In this document: piece after piece, positions 63,799-64,000 of the stretch
Layout of the letters: every line of letters begins with the position of its first letter
Position numbering within the stretch: the first letter of the stretch is position 1
Assembly (NCBI GenBank): GCA_041651995.1
Contig: JBAZID010000006.1
Span: 62,001 to 126,000 of the forward strand
Reading direction: 5' to 3'
Source of the DNA: Sulfuricella sp.
GTDB lineage: Bacteria; Pseudomonadota; Gammaproteobacteria; Burkholderiales; Sulfuricellaceae
DNA length: 64,000 bases
Translations under genes and position numbers: made by a program
Notes under the pieces: generated by a model
Told to the model about the DNA's origin: nothing
Seen by the model: only the letters and a program-made list of their open reading frames with translations
Database searches by the model: none

Positions 63799-63909
63799 TT
63801 GAAAGAATACCAGAGTCTTTGTCATACGAAATGGGATTGCAAATATCACGTGGTATTTATACCGAAGAGGCGAAAGAAAATGATTACTACAGGTGTTGAG
63901 CAGTGCTAA
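63799..63909 (+). pseudogene. Truncated IS200/IS605-family transposase (tnpA) start
   Basis: A TTG start after TTAGGAG begins LKEYQSLCHTKWDCKYHVVF followed by IPKRRKKMI, the N-terminus of IS200-type Y1 transposases (about the first 28 residues). It then leaves the family and stops after 36 codons. The HUH and Tyr motifs are lost. The region upstream (63750-63798) probably contains the IS left end. Confidence 0.8.
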
Positions 63910-64000
63910 GCATAATTGGTAGATTCCTTTCCTCAATAATTATCAAAAATCCAATTTTTATTGTGGGAGGTAGCCGATCGGGCACCAGTGTCCTGGTTCA
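63903..64000 (+). CDS. Sulfotransferase family protein, N-terminal part (gene runs off the window)
   Basis: The last 98 bases encode 32 residues from a GTG start at 63903, ending PIFIVGGSRSGTSVLV. IVGGSRSGTS is the 5'-phosphosulfate-binding loop of the PAPS-dependent sulfotransferase family (usual form GxxRSGTT). The first 15 residues are hydrophobic. The start lies directly over the IS200 remnant, so a start upstream may have been lost by the insertion. Only the N-terminus is seen, so the call is moderate. Confidence 0.6.
   Translation, partial: MLSIIGRFLSSIIIKNPIFIVGGSRSGTSVLV

Overview
The window looks like one contiguous chromosomal stretch of a GC-rich betaproteobacterium, probably a Nitrosomonadales relative such as the Sulfuricella/Gallionella group. 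That placement is inference, from the metG|mrp-dcd and glnE|acs-yhdP-nit-tldD gene orders, an APS-reductase type cys operon, a PEP-CTERM protein and several families of dispersed palindromes. No rRNA or tRNA gene and no CRISPR array was seen.

Layout. 1-2.6 kb: metG (partial), mrp and dcd. 2.6-9.8 kb: assimilatory sulfate reduction on the minus strand (TauE-like permease, cysI, cysH, cysD, cysN) with the regulator cysB divergent; two perfect or near-perfect palindromes sit between genes of this operon. 10.1-16.4 kb: a heavy-metal RND efflux operon. 16.4-17.1 kb: a REP-associated transposase (RAYT) bracketed by its own palindromes. 17.1-24.7 kb: class I aldolase, a UMF1-type MFS transporter, a sigma-54 activator divergent from a very good -24/-12 promoter, a hydrolase, a SLAC1/TDT transporter, a GST-like protein and a PEP-CTERM protein. 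25-31 kb: aat, bpt, an HD-GYP protein, thyA, a chemotaxis receptor and folA. 31-46.7 kb: DUF302, an ornithine-cyclodeaminase-like protein, a ZIP transporter, glnE, acs, yhdP, a nitrilase-family amidase, tldD and small proteins. 47.9-48.8 kb: two toxin-antitoxin loci, one decayed. 48.9-64 kb: a surface-polysaccharide cluster (flippase, glycosyltransferases, deacetylase, beta-propeller protein, a glycosyltransferase/phosphatase-superfamily fusion, cysC, and the start of a sulfotransferase), with an orphan MqsA antitoxin and an IS200 remnant near its end.

Two observations stand out. First, the sigma-54 promoter at 21195-21210 is followed about 100 nt later by a strong intrinsic terminator, before any gene. 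The interval folds into hairpins separated by C/U-rich anti-Shine-Dalgarno-like single strands. This predicts a sigma-54-dependent small RNA of about 103 nt next to its probable activator, an arrangement reminiscent of luxO-qrr1 of vibrios. Second, sulfate assimilation here uses an APS reductase, which does not need PAPS, and CysN carries no kinase domain. The only APS kinase gene (cysC) lies in the polysaccharide cluster beside a sulfotransferase. This suggests that PAPS is made mainly to sulfate a surface polysaccharide.
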